Source: Serratia proteamaculans
GTDB lineage: Bacteria; Pseudomonadota; Gammaproteobacteria; Enterobacterales; Enterobacteriaceae
Direction: 5' to 3'
Length of the DNA: 64,000 nt
Assembly: GCF_008830365.1 (NCBI RefSeq)
Contig: NZ_WBKI01000011.1
Span: forward strand, 1 to 64,000
The notes below the pieces were generated by a model. The model was not told the origin of the DNA. It did no database searches and saw nothing but the letters and a program-made list of their open reading frames with translations. Positions 28,624-40,655 of this stretch are shown here, piece by piece (position 1 is the first letter of the stretch; each line of letters opens with the position of its first letter). The translations under genes were made by a program, and so were the position numbers.

Positions 28624-30735
28624 CTAATTTCGGTTACGGTTAACTTTAATGACATCCGGCATGATACGGATTTTACGCATAATATTTGCCAGATGGATGC
28701 GATCGCGGGTGGTCAAGCGGATAAAGGCGCTATAAACCCGGCCGTCTTTTTCTTCGGTATTCAGGCTTTGGATATTGGACTCAGCCGCATTGATAGCCGC
28801 CGTCAGGTTGGCCAGCGCCCCCTGATGGTTAAACATGTCCACTTTGATCTCGGCAATGAATTCTTGCTCAATGTCTTTATCCCACTCTACCGCCATGAAT
28901 TTCTCAGGCTCTTTCTGGTAGCCGCGGATATTCCGGCAGGACTCATGGTGGATCACCAGGCCTTTGCCTGGACTGACGTGGGCGATGATCGGGTCACCTG
29001 GAATAGGTCGGCAGCATTTGGCGAAGGTGATCAGTACGCCGTCTGCGCCCTTGATCGCCAGGTTACGCACTCCGGAGGACATGCCCAGATTGGACTGGTC
29101 ACCCTGCAGGTTTTTCGCTACCACCACGCTCATGGCATTGCCTAAGCCGATTTCAGCCAGCAAATCATCCAGCGTTGCCAGCTTCATGCGATCCAACTCG
29201 TGCTGGATATTTTCCGGTGGGATCTCTGTCAGTTTGCGGCTGCCGCCTAACGCATGATTCAACAAGCGACGGCCGAGGCTGACCGAATCATCGCGTTTGA
29301 GGTTCTTCAGCATCTGGCGGATTTTGGCGCGTGCTTTTGAGCTGACGACAAAGTTCAGCCAGGCGGCGTTGGGTCGTGCGCCCGGTGCGGTGATAATTTC
29401 GACCGTTTGGCCGCTACTCAGTGGCTGCGACAGCGGGTACGGCTGACGATCGACCCGCGCACCAACGCAGGCGTGGCCGATATCGGTGTGTACCGCGTAG
29501 GCGAAGTCGACCGGCGTTGCGCCCGCAGGCAATTCGACAATGCGGCCTTCCGGGGTGAAAACGTAAATCTCATCCGGGAACAGATCGGATTTTACGCTCT
29601 CGATAAATTCAAACGAACTGCCGGCGCTTTGTTGCAGCTCCAGCAAGCTTTGCATCCAGCGCTGAGCGCGGATTTGTGCGGTGGTGCCTGTTTCGCCCTG
29701 TTCTTTTTCTTTATAAGCCCAGTGCGCGGCGACCCCCATTTCGGCCATCTGATCCATATCTTCGGTACGGATCTGCACCTCAACCGGTACGCCGTGTGGG
29801 CCGATCAATGAAGTGTGCAGCGATTGATAGCCGTTGGCCTTGGGAATGGCGATATAGTCTTTGACCCTGCCCGGACGCGGTTTGTACAGGCTGTGAGCCT
29901 GACCCAGTACGCGGTAGCAGGTGTCGACTTCCTTCACGATCACCCGGAACGCGTAGATATCCATAATTGAATGGAAACGCTGTTCTTTCAGGTGCATCTT
30001 GAGGTAGATGGAATACAGATGTTTTTCTCGCCCGCTGACGCGACAGGGTATGCCGGCCTCGGTCAGTCGCCCTTCGATCTCAGCGAGAATCTTCTGGATC
30101 ATCTCTTTACGGTTACCGCGCGCGGCTTTCACCACTTCTTTGATTACGCGATAGCGGTTCGGGTACAACGCCTCAAAACCCAGCTCTTCCAGCTCGGTTT
30201 TCAGGTGGTGAATACCCAGACGATGGGCCAGAGGGCTGTAGATTTCCAGGGTTTCACGCGCAATACGCCGCCGTTTATCAGGGCGAAGCGAACCGAGGGT
30301 GCGCATGTTGTGCGTACGGTCGGCCAGCTTGATCAACACGACGCGGATATCCTGCACCATCGCCATGATCATCTTGCGGAAGTTTTCCGCCTGCGCTTCT
30401 TTTTTATCCTGGAACTTCAGCTTGTCGAGCTTGGATACGCCTTCAACCAATTCGGCAACGCTTTTGCCGAACAGCTGTTCCATATCCTGGTAGGTGGCCG
30501 GGGTGTCTTCGATGACGTCGTGCAGCAATGCTGCCATCAGCGTCTCATGGTCGAGACGCATTTCCGCCAGAATGCAGGCCACGGCAACCGGGTGAGTAAT
30601 GTAGGGCTCACCGCTGGAGCGTGTCTGTCCCTCGTGAGCATCACGTGCAACGAGGTATGCCTGTTTGAGGCGCTTAATCTGCTCCTCAGGCAGGTAACGT
30701 TGAATCAGCAGATTCAGGCTTTCAAACAGGTACAA
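28624..30735 (-). CDS. spoT: Bifunctional (p)ppGpp synthetase/hydrolase SpoT
   Basis: Main hydrolase and weak synthetase of the alarmone (p)ppGpp, responding to carbon, fatty acid and iron limitation. The 703-residue protein has an HD hydrolase domain (HDVIED, H72-D73), a RelA-type synthetase domain (about 230-340), a TGS domain (about 385-450) and a C-terminal ACT domain (about 625-700). The hydrolase residues are intact. It lies 19 bases after rpoZ. Confidence 0.97.
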   Translation of the reverse strand: MYLFESLNLLIQRYLPEEQIKRLKQAYLVARDAHEGQTRSSGEPYITHPVAVACILAEMRLDHETLMAALLHDVIEDTPATYQDMEQLFGKSVAELVEGVSKLDKLKFQDKKEAQAENFRKMIMAMVQDIRVVLIKLADRTHNMRTLGSLRPDKRRRIARETLEIYSPLAHRLGIHHLKTELEELGFEALYPNRYRVIKEVVKAARGNRKEMIQKILAEIEGRLTEAGIPCRVSGREKHLYSIYLKMHLKEQRFHSIMDIYAFRVIVKEVDTCYRVLGQAHSLYKPRPGRVKDYIAIPKANGYQSLHTSLIGPHGVPVEVQIRTEDMDQMAEMGVAAHWAYKEKEQGETGTTAQIRAQRWMQSLLELQQSAGSSFEFIESVKSDLFPDEIYVFTPEGRIVELPAGATPVDFAYAVHTDIGHACVGARVDRQPYPLSQPLSSGQTVEIITAPGARPNAAWLNFVVSSKARAKIRQMLKNLKRDDSVSLGRRLLNHALGGSRKLTEIPPENIQHELDRMKLATLDDLLAEIGLGNAMSVVVAKNLQGDQSNLGMSSGVRNLAIKGADGVLITFAKCCRPIPGDPIIAHVSPGKGLVIHHESCRNIRGYQKEPEKFMAVEWDKDIEQEFIAEIKVDMFNHQGALANLTAAINAAESNIQSLNTEEKDGRVYSAFIRLTTRDRIHLANIMRKIRIMPDVIKVNRNRN

Positions 30736-30754
30736 AGGCAGACTCGCAGTCTAA

Positions 30755-31030
30755 TTAACGACGACCTTCAGCAATGGCGGTAACCGCTTGAATCTCTGCG
30801 GCTTCCTGCTCTTGCTGCTCCTGACGATCACGAACATCGAGGATCTGGCTGGTGATCAGGCCTTCTTCGATTTCGCGCAGCGCGATAACGGTGTACTTGT
30901 CGTTTTCTTCCGGAACAAGTGCATCTTTACCGCCAGTCTGGATTTGACGTGCCCGACGAGCAGCGACCAACACCAGGTCAAAACGGTTACCAATTTTCTC
31001 TACAGCGTCTTGAACAGTTACGCGTGCCAT
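30755..31030 (-). CDS. rpoZ: RNA polymerase omega subunit
   Basis: Small subunit that helps assemble beta-prime and forms part of ppGpp binding site 1 on RNA polymerase. 91 residues starting [19 protein letters not shown], identical in layout to E. coli omega. It heads the rpoZ-spoT-trmH-recG unit and lies 54 bases after gmk. Confidence 0.97.
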   Translation of the reverse strand: MARVTVQDAVEKIGNRFDLVLVAARRARQIQTGGKDALVPEENDKYTVIALREIEEGLITSQILDVRDRQEQQEQEAAEIQAVTAIAEGRR

Positions 31031-31084
31031 ATTTGTGCTACTCCACAGGTGACGAAAAGACTGGGCATAATACTGAAACTGTCT

Positions 31085-31780
<696 letters not shown>

Positions 31781-31833
31781 CTAACGAGCCGGATGCAGCG
31801 TTAGCTCGCATTTTGCCCGCCGCTTTATGCTGA

Positions 31834-34318
<2,485 letters not shown>

Positions 34319-34600
34319 AAGGTATTCACAGGGTGGGCAGGAATGAGTGTAATGGTGGAAGGGTAATCGCCGACGGGGTACATCGCTACTGAGTTTTTCT
34401 AACGGGTGATGTTTCGGATTACTTTAATTAATCCATTGTTGATTGGATTTACTTGTTTATTGCCTTTTCTAACCTCTTATTTCTAACGGAAGTATTAGAA
34501 ATTTAGTGTTAGTTTCTATGGCTGACTATATTTATTGCACTCGGTCCGAGGCTGCGTGTCGATGGCGGATAATGGCATTCATTAAGGAACATAAAGATAA

Positions 34601-35035
34601 ATGAAAAATACTCCCATGCTGGCGACGGCCGTAACGGCGGCCTTACTGTTGAGCGGCTGTGTTGCTCCGGTTCCGAACACCGTGCAGCAAAAGCCAGCGA
34701 CTTGCTCAGTAGGCGATCCCATGACGCAAACCACGCTGTATTTTGGTCTGAACCGCCCGACGGGACCGGTGATTAGCGCAGCAGAGTGGCAGAGTTTTGT
34801 GGATCGGCAAGTGACGCCGCGCTTTAAAGATGGGCTGTCGGTATTTGATGCCAAAGGACAGTGGCTGGGTAATGACGGCAAGCTGGCACGTGAGAACAGC
34901 AAAGCGTTGATGCTGGTCCATGCACCGGGCAAGGAAAGTGAAACCAATATTGAGGCGCTGCGTAGCAGCTATAAGCAACAGTTTGCGCAGGATTCTGTGA
35001 TGCGGGTTGATGCGCCGGTGTGTGTCGCGTTCTGA
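34601..35035 (+). CDS. DUF3574-type outer membrane lipoprotein, function unknown
   Basis: A 144-residue lipoprotein precursor: charged start, hydrophobic segment and lipobox LLSGC with the lipidated Cys20; Val at position +2 predicts outer membrane sorting. The mature part contains TTLYFGLNRPTG, EWQSFVDRQVTPRFKDG and GQWLGNDG, which I recognise as the DUF3574 pattern; no function is known. A single gene in the small patch between yicG and yicC that differs from E. coli. The 282 bases upstream are A/T-rich and presumably contain its promoter. Confidence 0.82.
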   Translation: MKNTPMLATAVTAALLLSGCVAPVPNTVQQKPATCSVGDPMTQTTLYFGLNRPTGPVISAAEWQSFVDRQVTPRFKDGLSVFDAKGQWLGNDGKLARENSKALMLVHAPGKESETNIEALRSSYKQQFAQDSVMRVDAPVCVAF

Positions 35036-35039
35036 GGAA

Positions 35040-35061
35040 GTCCCGGCCCGCAGGCCGGGAT
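35040..35061. terminator. Stem-loop between DUF3574 gene and nupC, possible terminator
   Basis: TCCCGGCC-CGCA-GGCCGGGA is a perfect 8-bp stem between the convergent genes. No T run follows on either strand, so terminator function is uncertain. Confidence 0.4.
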
Positions 35062-35072
35062 ACGAGTTTGGC

Positions 35073-36257
35073 TTACAGCACCAGCCCGGCGATTGCCGCC
35101 GAAAGCAGGCTGACCAGCGTTGAGCCGTAGACCAGTTTCAGGCCAAAACGAGAAACCACGTTGCCCTGTCGCTCGTTAAGCCCTTTGATTGCCCCGGCCA
35201 CGATGCCGATAGAGGCAAAGTTGGCGAAGGACACCAGGAATACCGACAGGATGCCCAGGCCGCGTGGTGTTAGCTCCGCAGCGATTTTCTTCAATTCAAT
35301 CATTGCCACAAATTCATTGGCTACCAGCTTGGTCGCCATGATGCTGCCTGCCCGCAGCGCATCCGGTGCCGGGATGCCGATTAACCAGGCCAACGGGTAG
35401 AATACATAGCCCAGGATCTGCTGGAAGCTGATACCGAACACGGCGGAGAACAGGGCGTTTACCGCAGAAATCAGTGCAATAAAGCCGATCAGCATGGCAG
35501 CGATAATCATCGCAATTTTGAAGCCCGCCAAAATGTACTCGCCCAGCATTTCAAAGAAGCTCTGATTTTCATGCAGCTTGCTCAGCTTCAATTCAGGCTC
35601 ATCGTCCAACTGATAAGGGTTGATGATCGACAAAATGATAAAGGTACTGAACATATTGAGGATCAGCGCTGCAACCACGTATTGCGCATCGATCATCGAC
35701 ATATAGGCGCCAACGATGGACATGGATACTGTCGACATGGCAGTAGCCGCCATGGTGTACATGCGGCGTGGCGAGATATCGCCAATGATGCCCTTATAAG
35801 CGATAAAGTTTTCCGATTGTCCGAGCACCAGCGTGCTGACGGCGTTGAAAGACTCCAGCTTGCCCATACCGTTAACTTTGGACAGCAGAGTGCCAACCAC
35901 ACGGATAATCAGCGGTAAAATGCGGAAATGTTGCAAAATGCCGATTAGCGCAGAAATAAAGATTATCGGGCACAAAACCCCCAGGAAGATAAACGCCAAC
36001 CCGTCTTTGCTCATGCCACCAAACACAAAGTCAGAACCTTGCGCGGCGTATGTCAGCAGCGTCTCAAAGAAGCCAGCGACGTGTCTGATGACGCTAAGGC
36101 CACTTTCTGAATGCAGGAAGAAATAGGCGAGGGCACCTTCGATGACCAGAAGCTGAATAATATAGCGCAGGCGGATTTTCTTGCGGTCATTGCTGACTAA
36201 CAGGGCCAGGGCGATGATCACCACCAGGGCAAAAATAAATTGCAGAATTTGCGGCAT
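35073..36257 (-). CDS. nupC: Proton-coupled nucleoside transporter NupC
   Basis: Concentrative nucleoside transporter for pyrimidine nucleosides and adenosine in the inner membrane. The 394-residue protein closely follows E. coli NupC (400): [38 protein letters not shown], and [20 protein letters not shown], rather than the NupX or PsuT pattern. The ATG at 36257 (MPQILQFIF) is the family start; the open frame runs 13 codons further. In E. coli nupC lies elsewhere on the chromosome; here it sits between yicG and yicC. Confidence 0.92.
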   Translation of the reverse strand: MPQILQFIFALVVIIALALLVSNDRKKIRLRYIIQLLVIEGALAYFFLHSESGLSVIRHVAGFFETLLTYAAQGSDFVFGGMSKDGLAFIFLGVLCPIIFISALIGILQHFRILPLIIRVVGTLLSKVNGMGKLESFNAVSTLVLGQSENFIAYKGIIGDISPRRMYTMAATAMSTVSMSIVGAYMSMIDAQYVVAALILNMFSTFIILSIINPYQLDDEPELKLSKLHENQSFFEMLGEYILAGFKIAMIIAAMLIGFIALISAVNALFSAVFGISFQQILGYVFYPLAWLIGIPAPDALRAGSIMATKLVANEFVAMIELKKIAAELTPRGLGILSVFLVSFANFASIGIVAGAIKGLNERQGNVVSRFGLKLVYGSTLVSLLSAAIAGLVL

Positions 36258-36632
36258 AAAGGGTCCGTACAGCTTGCGGGCATGAAAAAAACACATTTAG
36301 CCACAGCTTAGCCCTCCTTTCATTACCTTAGGTGATAATCGGAATAAAATACTTTCAGTCAGCGAGATAAGTTACCGATTGCCACCCGTGCCCACTGGGT
36401 CACAGTTTTTCATAAACCCACACCGCTCCGTATCCGATGCATTTTTTGCGTTGTGACGCGCAAAGCTTCGTCGCTTCCAGGGTTATTGCCTAAAGTAAAG
36501 GCCTGGAACCCAATGCTCAGAATGTCCCACGGGTTGCGCTAATAGATTGGTTTATTAAGGATTAACCATGAAAATAGTCTGACATTTTGTCGCAGAAATT
36601 CAGCGAAATTTTTTCTCAGGATGAGGAGACCA
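36258..36632. other. Intergenic region upstream of nupC and a small ORF
   Basis: This 375-base stretch lies between divergent nupC and the 59-aa ORF. I see no gene. One inverted repeat, TTTGCG-N8-CGCAAA, lies at 36445-36464, with a TGTGA half-site in its spacer. E. coli nupC is controlled by CRP and CytR, but no full CRP site could be made out. Confidence 0.5.
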
Positions 36633-36812
36633 ATGATCGACACCATTTGGGATGAAGAAGAGAAACAACGATTGCAAGAAAGCCACGCCGCGGGCATGAC
36701 GCTGGAAGTGATGAGCAGTGAATTTGAACGCTCGACCTGGGGAATTGCCGTGCAGCTGCAGAAAATGGGGCTGATTACCGAAGAGCAGGTGGCTGGTTTA
36801 CCCAGAGCATAG
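36633..36812 (+). CDS. Small HTH-like protein (59 aa), function unknown
   Basis: A 59-residue acidic protein with a strong ribosome binding site (GAGGAG) six bases before the ATG. The pattern W5-DEEEK, then GMTLEVMSSEFERSTWGIAV and QLQKMGLI, resembles the Trp-anchored Myb/GcrA-type three-helix DNA-binding fold, in which a short recognition helix contains RS. This is a pattern-based inference. It is flanked by nupC (divergent) and yicC (convergent). I do not recognise a named family. Confidence 0.65.
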   Translation: MIDTIWDEEEKQRLQESHAAGMTLEVMSSEFERSTWGIAVQLQKMGLITEEQVAGLPRA

Positions 36813-36814
36813 CC

Positions 36815-36840
36815 GTAAAAAAGCCCGCTGACGCGGGCTT
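36815..36840 (-). terminator. yicC terminator
   Basis: On the minus strand AAGCCCGC and GCGGGCTT pair around a 4-base loop and are followed by a T run. The plus-strand side has no T run, so it mainly serves yicC. Confidence 0.82.
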
Positions 36841-36858
36841 AAGCGAATGAAGAACATA

Positions 36859-37722
36859 TCACTCGATGTTCTGGATCTGCTCACGCATCTGCTCGATCAA
36901 CACTTTCAGCTCGATGGCGGAAGTGGTGACTTCGGCATTGATGGACTTGGATGCCAAGGTATTAGATTCGCGGTTGAACTCCTGCATCATAAAGTCGAGG
37001 CGACGGCCCACGGCTTCTTTCTTCTTCAGGATGTTGTGCGTTTCTTTTACGTGGGCTTCCAGACGGTCCAACTCTTCGGCGACGTCAATACGCTGCGCCA
37101 TCAACACCAGTTCCTGTTCCAAACGGGTGTTTTCCAGTTGTACCTGAGCTTCTTCCAGCTTGCTGACCAAACGCTCACGCTGCCATTGCAGAATGTTTGG
37201 CATCTGGGCCCGTACCTTGATCACTTCGGCGCTAACGCCGTCCAGGCGCTGTTCAATCAGCGCTTTCAGTGCGGTACCTTCGCTTTCGCGAGCAATGATG
37301 AAGTCATCCAGTGCCCCGTCCAGCGCCTGCATTAGCTGTGCGCTGATAGCGTCCAGATCCTGCTCCTGGGCAGACATCACGCCTGGCCAACGCAGTACGT
37401 CGATAGGATCAATTTCCCCTTCGTCGCTTTGCATTTTTACCCAGTTGGCAGCTTCAACCAGCTGCTTGGCCAGCTTTTCGTTCAGGATCATTGAGCTTTG
37501 CGCGCTCGGGTCCAGTTCGAAACGCAGGTTGCATTCCACTTTGCCGCGGGTCAGGCGGCCACGAATACGTTCGCGGATCACCGGCTCCAGGCTGCGGAAT
37601 TGCTCTGGCAGGCGAATGTAGGTTTCTAGATAGCGTTGGTTCACGGAACGCAGCTCCCAAGCTGCGCTGCCCCATTCACCCTTGATTTCACGCCGGGCGT
37701 AGGCTGTCATGCTGCGGATCAT
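36859..37722 (-). CDS. yicC: YicC family endoribonuclease
   Basis: A 287-residue protein of the YicC family, recently linked to RNA cleavage and turnover of the small RNA RyhB in E. coli. Typical features are the start MIRSMTAYARREIKGEWGS, the segment SVNQRYLETYIRLPEQFRS, and the conserved C-terminal GRRLDFMMQEFNRESNTL. It is divergent from rph with 126 bases between them, as in E. coli. Confidence 0.93.
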   Translation of the reverse strand: MIRSMTAYARREIKGEWGSAAWELRSVNQRYLETYIRLPEQFRSLEPVIRERIRGRLTRGKVECNLRFELDPSAQSSMILNEKLAKQLVEAANWVKMQSDEGEIDPIDVLRWPGVMSAQEQDLDAISAQLMQALDGALDDFIIARESEGTALKALIEQRLDGVSAEVIKVRAQMPNILQWQRERLVSKLEEAQVQLENTRLEQELVLMAQRIDVAEELDRLEAHVKETHNILKKKEAVGRRLDFMMQEFNRESNTLASKSINAEVTTSAIELKVLIEQMREQIQNIE

Positions 37723-37848
37723 TGATGCGTACCCGTAATAGGAAAAGATGGGGCGATTATAGCGTTGGAGATGCGGGCAGGATAGGCATTACGTCACGAA
37801 GCCCGTATAATGCGCAGCCAATCGTTGATTAGAAGCCGGAGAGAGCCC

Positions 37849-38565
37849 ATGCGTCCTGCAGGCAGAGCACCACAACAAGTTCGCCCACTGACACTGACCC
37901 GTCACTATACCAAACACGCGGAAGGCTCCGTGCTGGTTGAGTTTGGCGATACCAAAGTTTTGTGCACCGCCACGGTAGAAGAGGGCGTTCCGCGCTTCCT
38001 GAAAGGTCAGGGCCAGGGTTGGATCACCGCTGAATACGGCATGTTGCCGCGTTCTACCCACAGCCGTAACGCCCGCGAAGCCGCAAAAGGCAAGCAGGGT
38101 GGCCGCACGCTGGAAATCCAGCGCCTGATCGCCCGTTCGCTGCGTGCAGCGGTAGATCTGAAAAAACTCGGTGAGTTCACCATCACGCTTGACTGCGACG
38201 TCTTGCAGGCCGATGGTGGCACCCGTACCGCGTCTATTTCCGGTGCCTGCGTTGCGCTGGCCGATGCGTTGAATGCGCTGGTGGCTAACGGCAAGCTGAA
38301 AGCCAACCCGATGAAAGGGCTGGTCGCCGCAGTTTCTGTTGGTATCGTTAACGGCGAAGCGCTGTGCGATTTGGAGTATGTCGAAGACTCCGCAGCAGAA
38401 ACCGATATGAACGTGGTGATGATGGAAGATGGCCGCATGATCGAGGTGCAGGGCACCGCCGAGGGCGAGCCGTTCAGCCACGATGAGTTACTGGCGCTGT
38501 TGGCGCTGGCTCGAGGGGGCATCGATACCATCTTCCAGGCGCAGAAAGCGGCGCTGGCAGACTAA
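37849..38565 (+). CDS. rph: Ribonuclease PH
   Basis: Phosphate-dependent 3' exoribonuclease that trims tRNA 3' ends. The frame is intact at 238 residues (starts [14 protein letters not shown], contains [16 protein letters not shown]), unlike E. coli K-12 MG1655, where a frameshift inactivates rph and reduces pyrE expression. The ATG at 37849 follows GGAGAG. Co-transcribed with pyrE through an attenuator. Confidence 0.96.
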   Translation: MRPAGRAPQQVRPLTLTRHYTKHAEGSVLVEFGDTKVLCTATVEEGVPRFLKGQGQGWITAEYGMLPRSTHSRNAREAAKGKQGGRTLEIQRLIARSLRAAVDLKKLGEFTITLDCDVLQADGGTRTASISGACVALADALNALVANGKLKANPMKGLVAAVSVGIVNGEALCDLEYVEDSAAETDMNVVMMEDGRMIEVQGTAEGEPFSHDELLALLALARGGIDTIFQAQKAALAD

Positions 38566-38570
38566 TTATT

Positions 38571-38596
38571 AAGGCGACTCAAGGGTCGCCTTTTTT
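38571..38596 (+). terminator. Attenuator between rph and pyrE
   Basis: AAGGCGAC-loop-GTCGCCTT followed by six Ts lies five bases past the rph stop and 60 bases before pyrE. In E. coli the equivalent terminator is controlled by UTP: coupled translation of rph at low UTP prevents its folding and lets transcription reach pyrE. The tight spacing to the rph stop fits that mechanism. Confidence 0.88.
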
Positions 38597-38657
38597 ACGC
38601 CCGGCGATCGGGCGGCAGTATTAACAGATCTAACCGACCAGACGAGGAGAAGCAGCA

Positions 38658-39299
38658 ATGAAAGCCTATCAGCGCCAGTTTATCGAGTTCGCGCTTAACA
38701 AGCAGGTATTGAAATTCGGCGAGTTCACCCTGAAATCCGGTCGTACCAGCCCGTATTTCTTTAATGCCGGCCTGTTTAATACCGGGCGTGATCTCGCGCT
38801 GTTAGGGCGTTTCTATGCCGAAGCGCTGGTGGATTCCGGTATCGAGTTCGACCTGCTGTTTGGCCCAGCCTACAAAGGGATCCCGATCGCGACCACCACA
38901 GCCGTCGCGTTGGCAGAGCACCATGAGCGCGATGTGCCGTACTGCTTTAACCGTAAAGAAGCCAAGACCCATGGTGAGGGTGGCACGCTGGTAGGCAGCC
39001 CGCTGCAAGGCCGAGTGATGTTGGTAGACGACGTTATCACTGCAGGTACAGCGATCCGTGAATCAATGGAAATCATTGGCGCCGGCGGCGCGCGGCTTGC
39101 CGGGGTGCTGATTTCCCTCGATCGTCAGGAGCGCGGCCGTGCGGATATTTCGGCCATTCAGGAAGTTGAGCGTGATTATCACTGTAAGGTGATTTCCATC
39201 GTGACGCTGAAGGATTTGATTGTTTATCTGGAAGAGAAACCGGAAATGGCGGATCACCTGGCGGCGGTTCGCGCTTATCGCGAGCAGTACGGGGTTTAA
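38658..39299 (+). CDS. pyrE: Orotate phosphoribosyltransferase
   Basis: Converts orotate and PRPP to orotidine 5'-phosphate in pyrimidine synthesis. 213 residues, same as E. coli, with the PRPP-binding motif [13 protein letters not shown] near residues 118-131 and the flexible loop [18 protein letters not shown] ribosome binding site precedes the ATG. Expression is expected to respond to UTP through the attenuator behind rph. Confidence 0.97.
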   Translation: MKAYQRQFIEFALNKQVLKFGEFTLKSGRTSPYFFNAGLFNTGRDLALLGRFYAEALVDSGIEFDLLFGPAYKGIPIATTTAVALAEHHERDVPYCFNRKEAKTHGEGGTLVGSPLQGRVMLVDDVITAGTAIRESMEIIGAGGARLAGVLISLDRQERGRADISAIQEVERDYHCKVISIVTLKDLIVYLEEKPEMADHLAAVRAYREQYGV

Positions 39300-39310
39300 C
39301 GCGGGATTTA

Positions 39311-39343
39311 CTATGCCGGGCGCACCAAATGCACCCGGCATAG
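39311..39343. repeat. Stem-loop between pyrE and slmA
   Basis: CTATGCCGGG and CCCGGCATAG form a perfect 10-bp stem around a 13-base loop between the convergent genes. There is no T run; it may end transcription or protect the 3' end. Confidence 0.6.
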
Positions 39344-39346
39344 GGT

Positions 39347-39943
39347 TTATTGCAGCTGTGCCGCCAACAGTGGCCAGCGGCCATCAAATTCTTGCGTTGG
39401 GCGGTAGCGGAATTCGGAGCGTACGTAGCGTGACAGCATGCCTTCACAGAACGCCAGTAACTGGCTGGCCAGCAGCGTTTCATCCACGATAAAGCCTTTT
39501 CCTTCCCGCAGTTTGCGTTCTTTCAACACCTGACGCAGCTGCGCCTCGATGCGTTCAAACAGCTGGTTGATTCGCCCCTGCAGTCGATCTTGCTCAAACA
39601 TTAATGCATGACCGGTCATGATACGCGTCAGGCCCGGGTTGCGTTCGGCAAACCCCAGTACCAGTAACAGAATCAACCGCAGGCGGTTAAATGTCTCTTT
39701 CTCATCCTGCAGGATTAGGTTGATGCGCGTGATCAGGCTGTCTTCAATAAACTCGATCAGGCTGTCGAACATCCGTGTCTTGCTGGGAAAGTGCCGGTAC
39801 AGTGCAGCTTCGGAGACTCCGACGTTAGCGGCAAGTTTAGCGGTGGTAATACGTTGGCTGCCGTCGCTGGATTCCAGCATCTGAGCTAATGCCTGCAGTA
39901 TTTCCTCGCGCCGGTTCCTTTTGATTTTTTCTTTTTCTGCCAT
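39347..39943 (-). CDS. slmA: Nucleoid occlusion factor SlmA
   Basis: TetR-family DNA-binding protein that blocks FtsZ ring assembly over the nucleoid. 198 residues with an N-terminal helix-turn-helix (about 30-52, [20 protein letters not shown] region) and the all-helical C-terminal domain that contacts FtsZ. Located between pyrE and dut, as in E. coli. A 14-bp perfect palindrome lies 61-74 bases upstream. Confidence 0.96.
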   Translation of the reverse strand: MAEKEKIKRNRREEILQALAQMLESSDGSQRITTAKLAANVGVSEAALYRHFPSKTRMFDSLIEFIEDSLITRINLILQDEKETFNRLRLILLLVLGFAERNPGLTRIMTGHALMFEQDRLQGRINQLFERIEAQLRQVLKERKLREGKGFIVDETLLASQLLAFCEGMLSRYVRSEFRYRPTQEFDGRWPLLAAQLQ

Positions 39944-40003
39944 GTCTGATTAGACCCTTGCTAAAACTGCTTAGACTTTCGAAAACCCGGGCACCGGCCG
40001 CTG

Positions 40004-40017
40004 CAGAGATATCTCTG
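40004..40017. promoter_or_regulatory. Perfect palindrome upstream of slmA
   Basis: CAGAGATATCTCTG is a perfect 14-bp palindrome, extended by GCCGC on the left (39997-40001) and GCGGC on the right (40019-40023). It does not match the known SlmA site (GTGAGTACTCAC core). It could be an operator or an mRNA hairpin. The remainder of the 253-base gap 39944-40196 shows no gene. Confidence 0.45.
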
Positions 40018-40196
40018 TGCGGCTTATGTGATAGCTTTTTTACGATGCTGGGGTCAGCGGCCTTAACGACCTGTATTCTCCGCGCGCCCTGGTCTGCGCT
40101 GAAATCGTAGCCGGCCAAACCTAGCCGTAGAGCTGTCCTTCTCTCTGGGGTGGCAAGATTTCAGGTGACGTTTCCCTGTCGGCAATCGGGTATCGC

Positions 40197-40655
40197 TTAG
40201 TGGCGGCCGGAGTGACCAAAACCACCGGCACCACGTTCGCTGCTGTCGAACTCTTCAACCAGATTGAACTCAGCTTGTACCACCGGCACAAATACCATCT
40301 GTGCGATACGTTCACCGGGTTCAATAGTGAAGGATTTTTGACCGCGGTTCCAGACGGAAACCATCAGTTGACCCTGATAATCGGAATCGATCAGGCCGAC
40401 CAGGTTGCCCAGTACGACGCCGTGTTTATGGCCCAGACCGGAACGTGGCAAGATTACTGCCGCAAGATCGGTATCTGCGATGTGAATAGCCAGGCCGGTA
40501 GGCAGTAGCGTAGTTTCACCCGGTGCCAGTTCAACGGCGCTGTCCAGACAGGCGCGCAGATCCAGGCCGGCAGAGCCTGGGGTGGCGTAGGTTGGTAATG
40601 GGAAATCCTGTCCGATACGTGGGTCGAGGATTTTAACGTCGATTTTTTTCTTCAT
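40197..40655 (-). CDS. dut: dUTP diphosphatase
   Basis: Hydrolyses dUTP to dUMP and pyrophosphate, keeping uracil out of DNA and supplying dTMP synthesis. 152 residues with the five trimeric dUTPase motifs, including [30 protein letters not shown] and the C-terminal [10 protein letters not shown]. Its start overlaps the end of coaBC by 23 bases, so the two are co-transcribed, as in E. coli. Confidence 0.97.
   Translation of the reverse strand: MKKKIDVKILDPRIGQDFPLPTYATPGSAGLDLRACLDSAVELAPGETTLLPTGLAIHIADTDLAAVILPRSGLGHKHGVVLGNLVGLIDSDYQGQLMVSVWNRGQKSFTIEPGERIAQMVFVPVVQAEFNLVEEFDSSERGAGGFGHSGRH

Noticed and set aside
36380-36470. Possible CRP sites upstream of nupC
   Set aside because: Only half-sites (TCACA near 36400, TGTGA near 36452) were found, each with a poor partner half. 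Not enough to call.
39837-40118. 93-codon minus-strand frame in the slmA-dut gap
   Set aside because: It overlaps the slmA start in another frame, includes the palindrome at 40004 and has no ribosome binding site or recognisable pattern.
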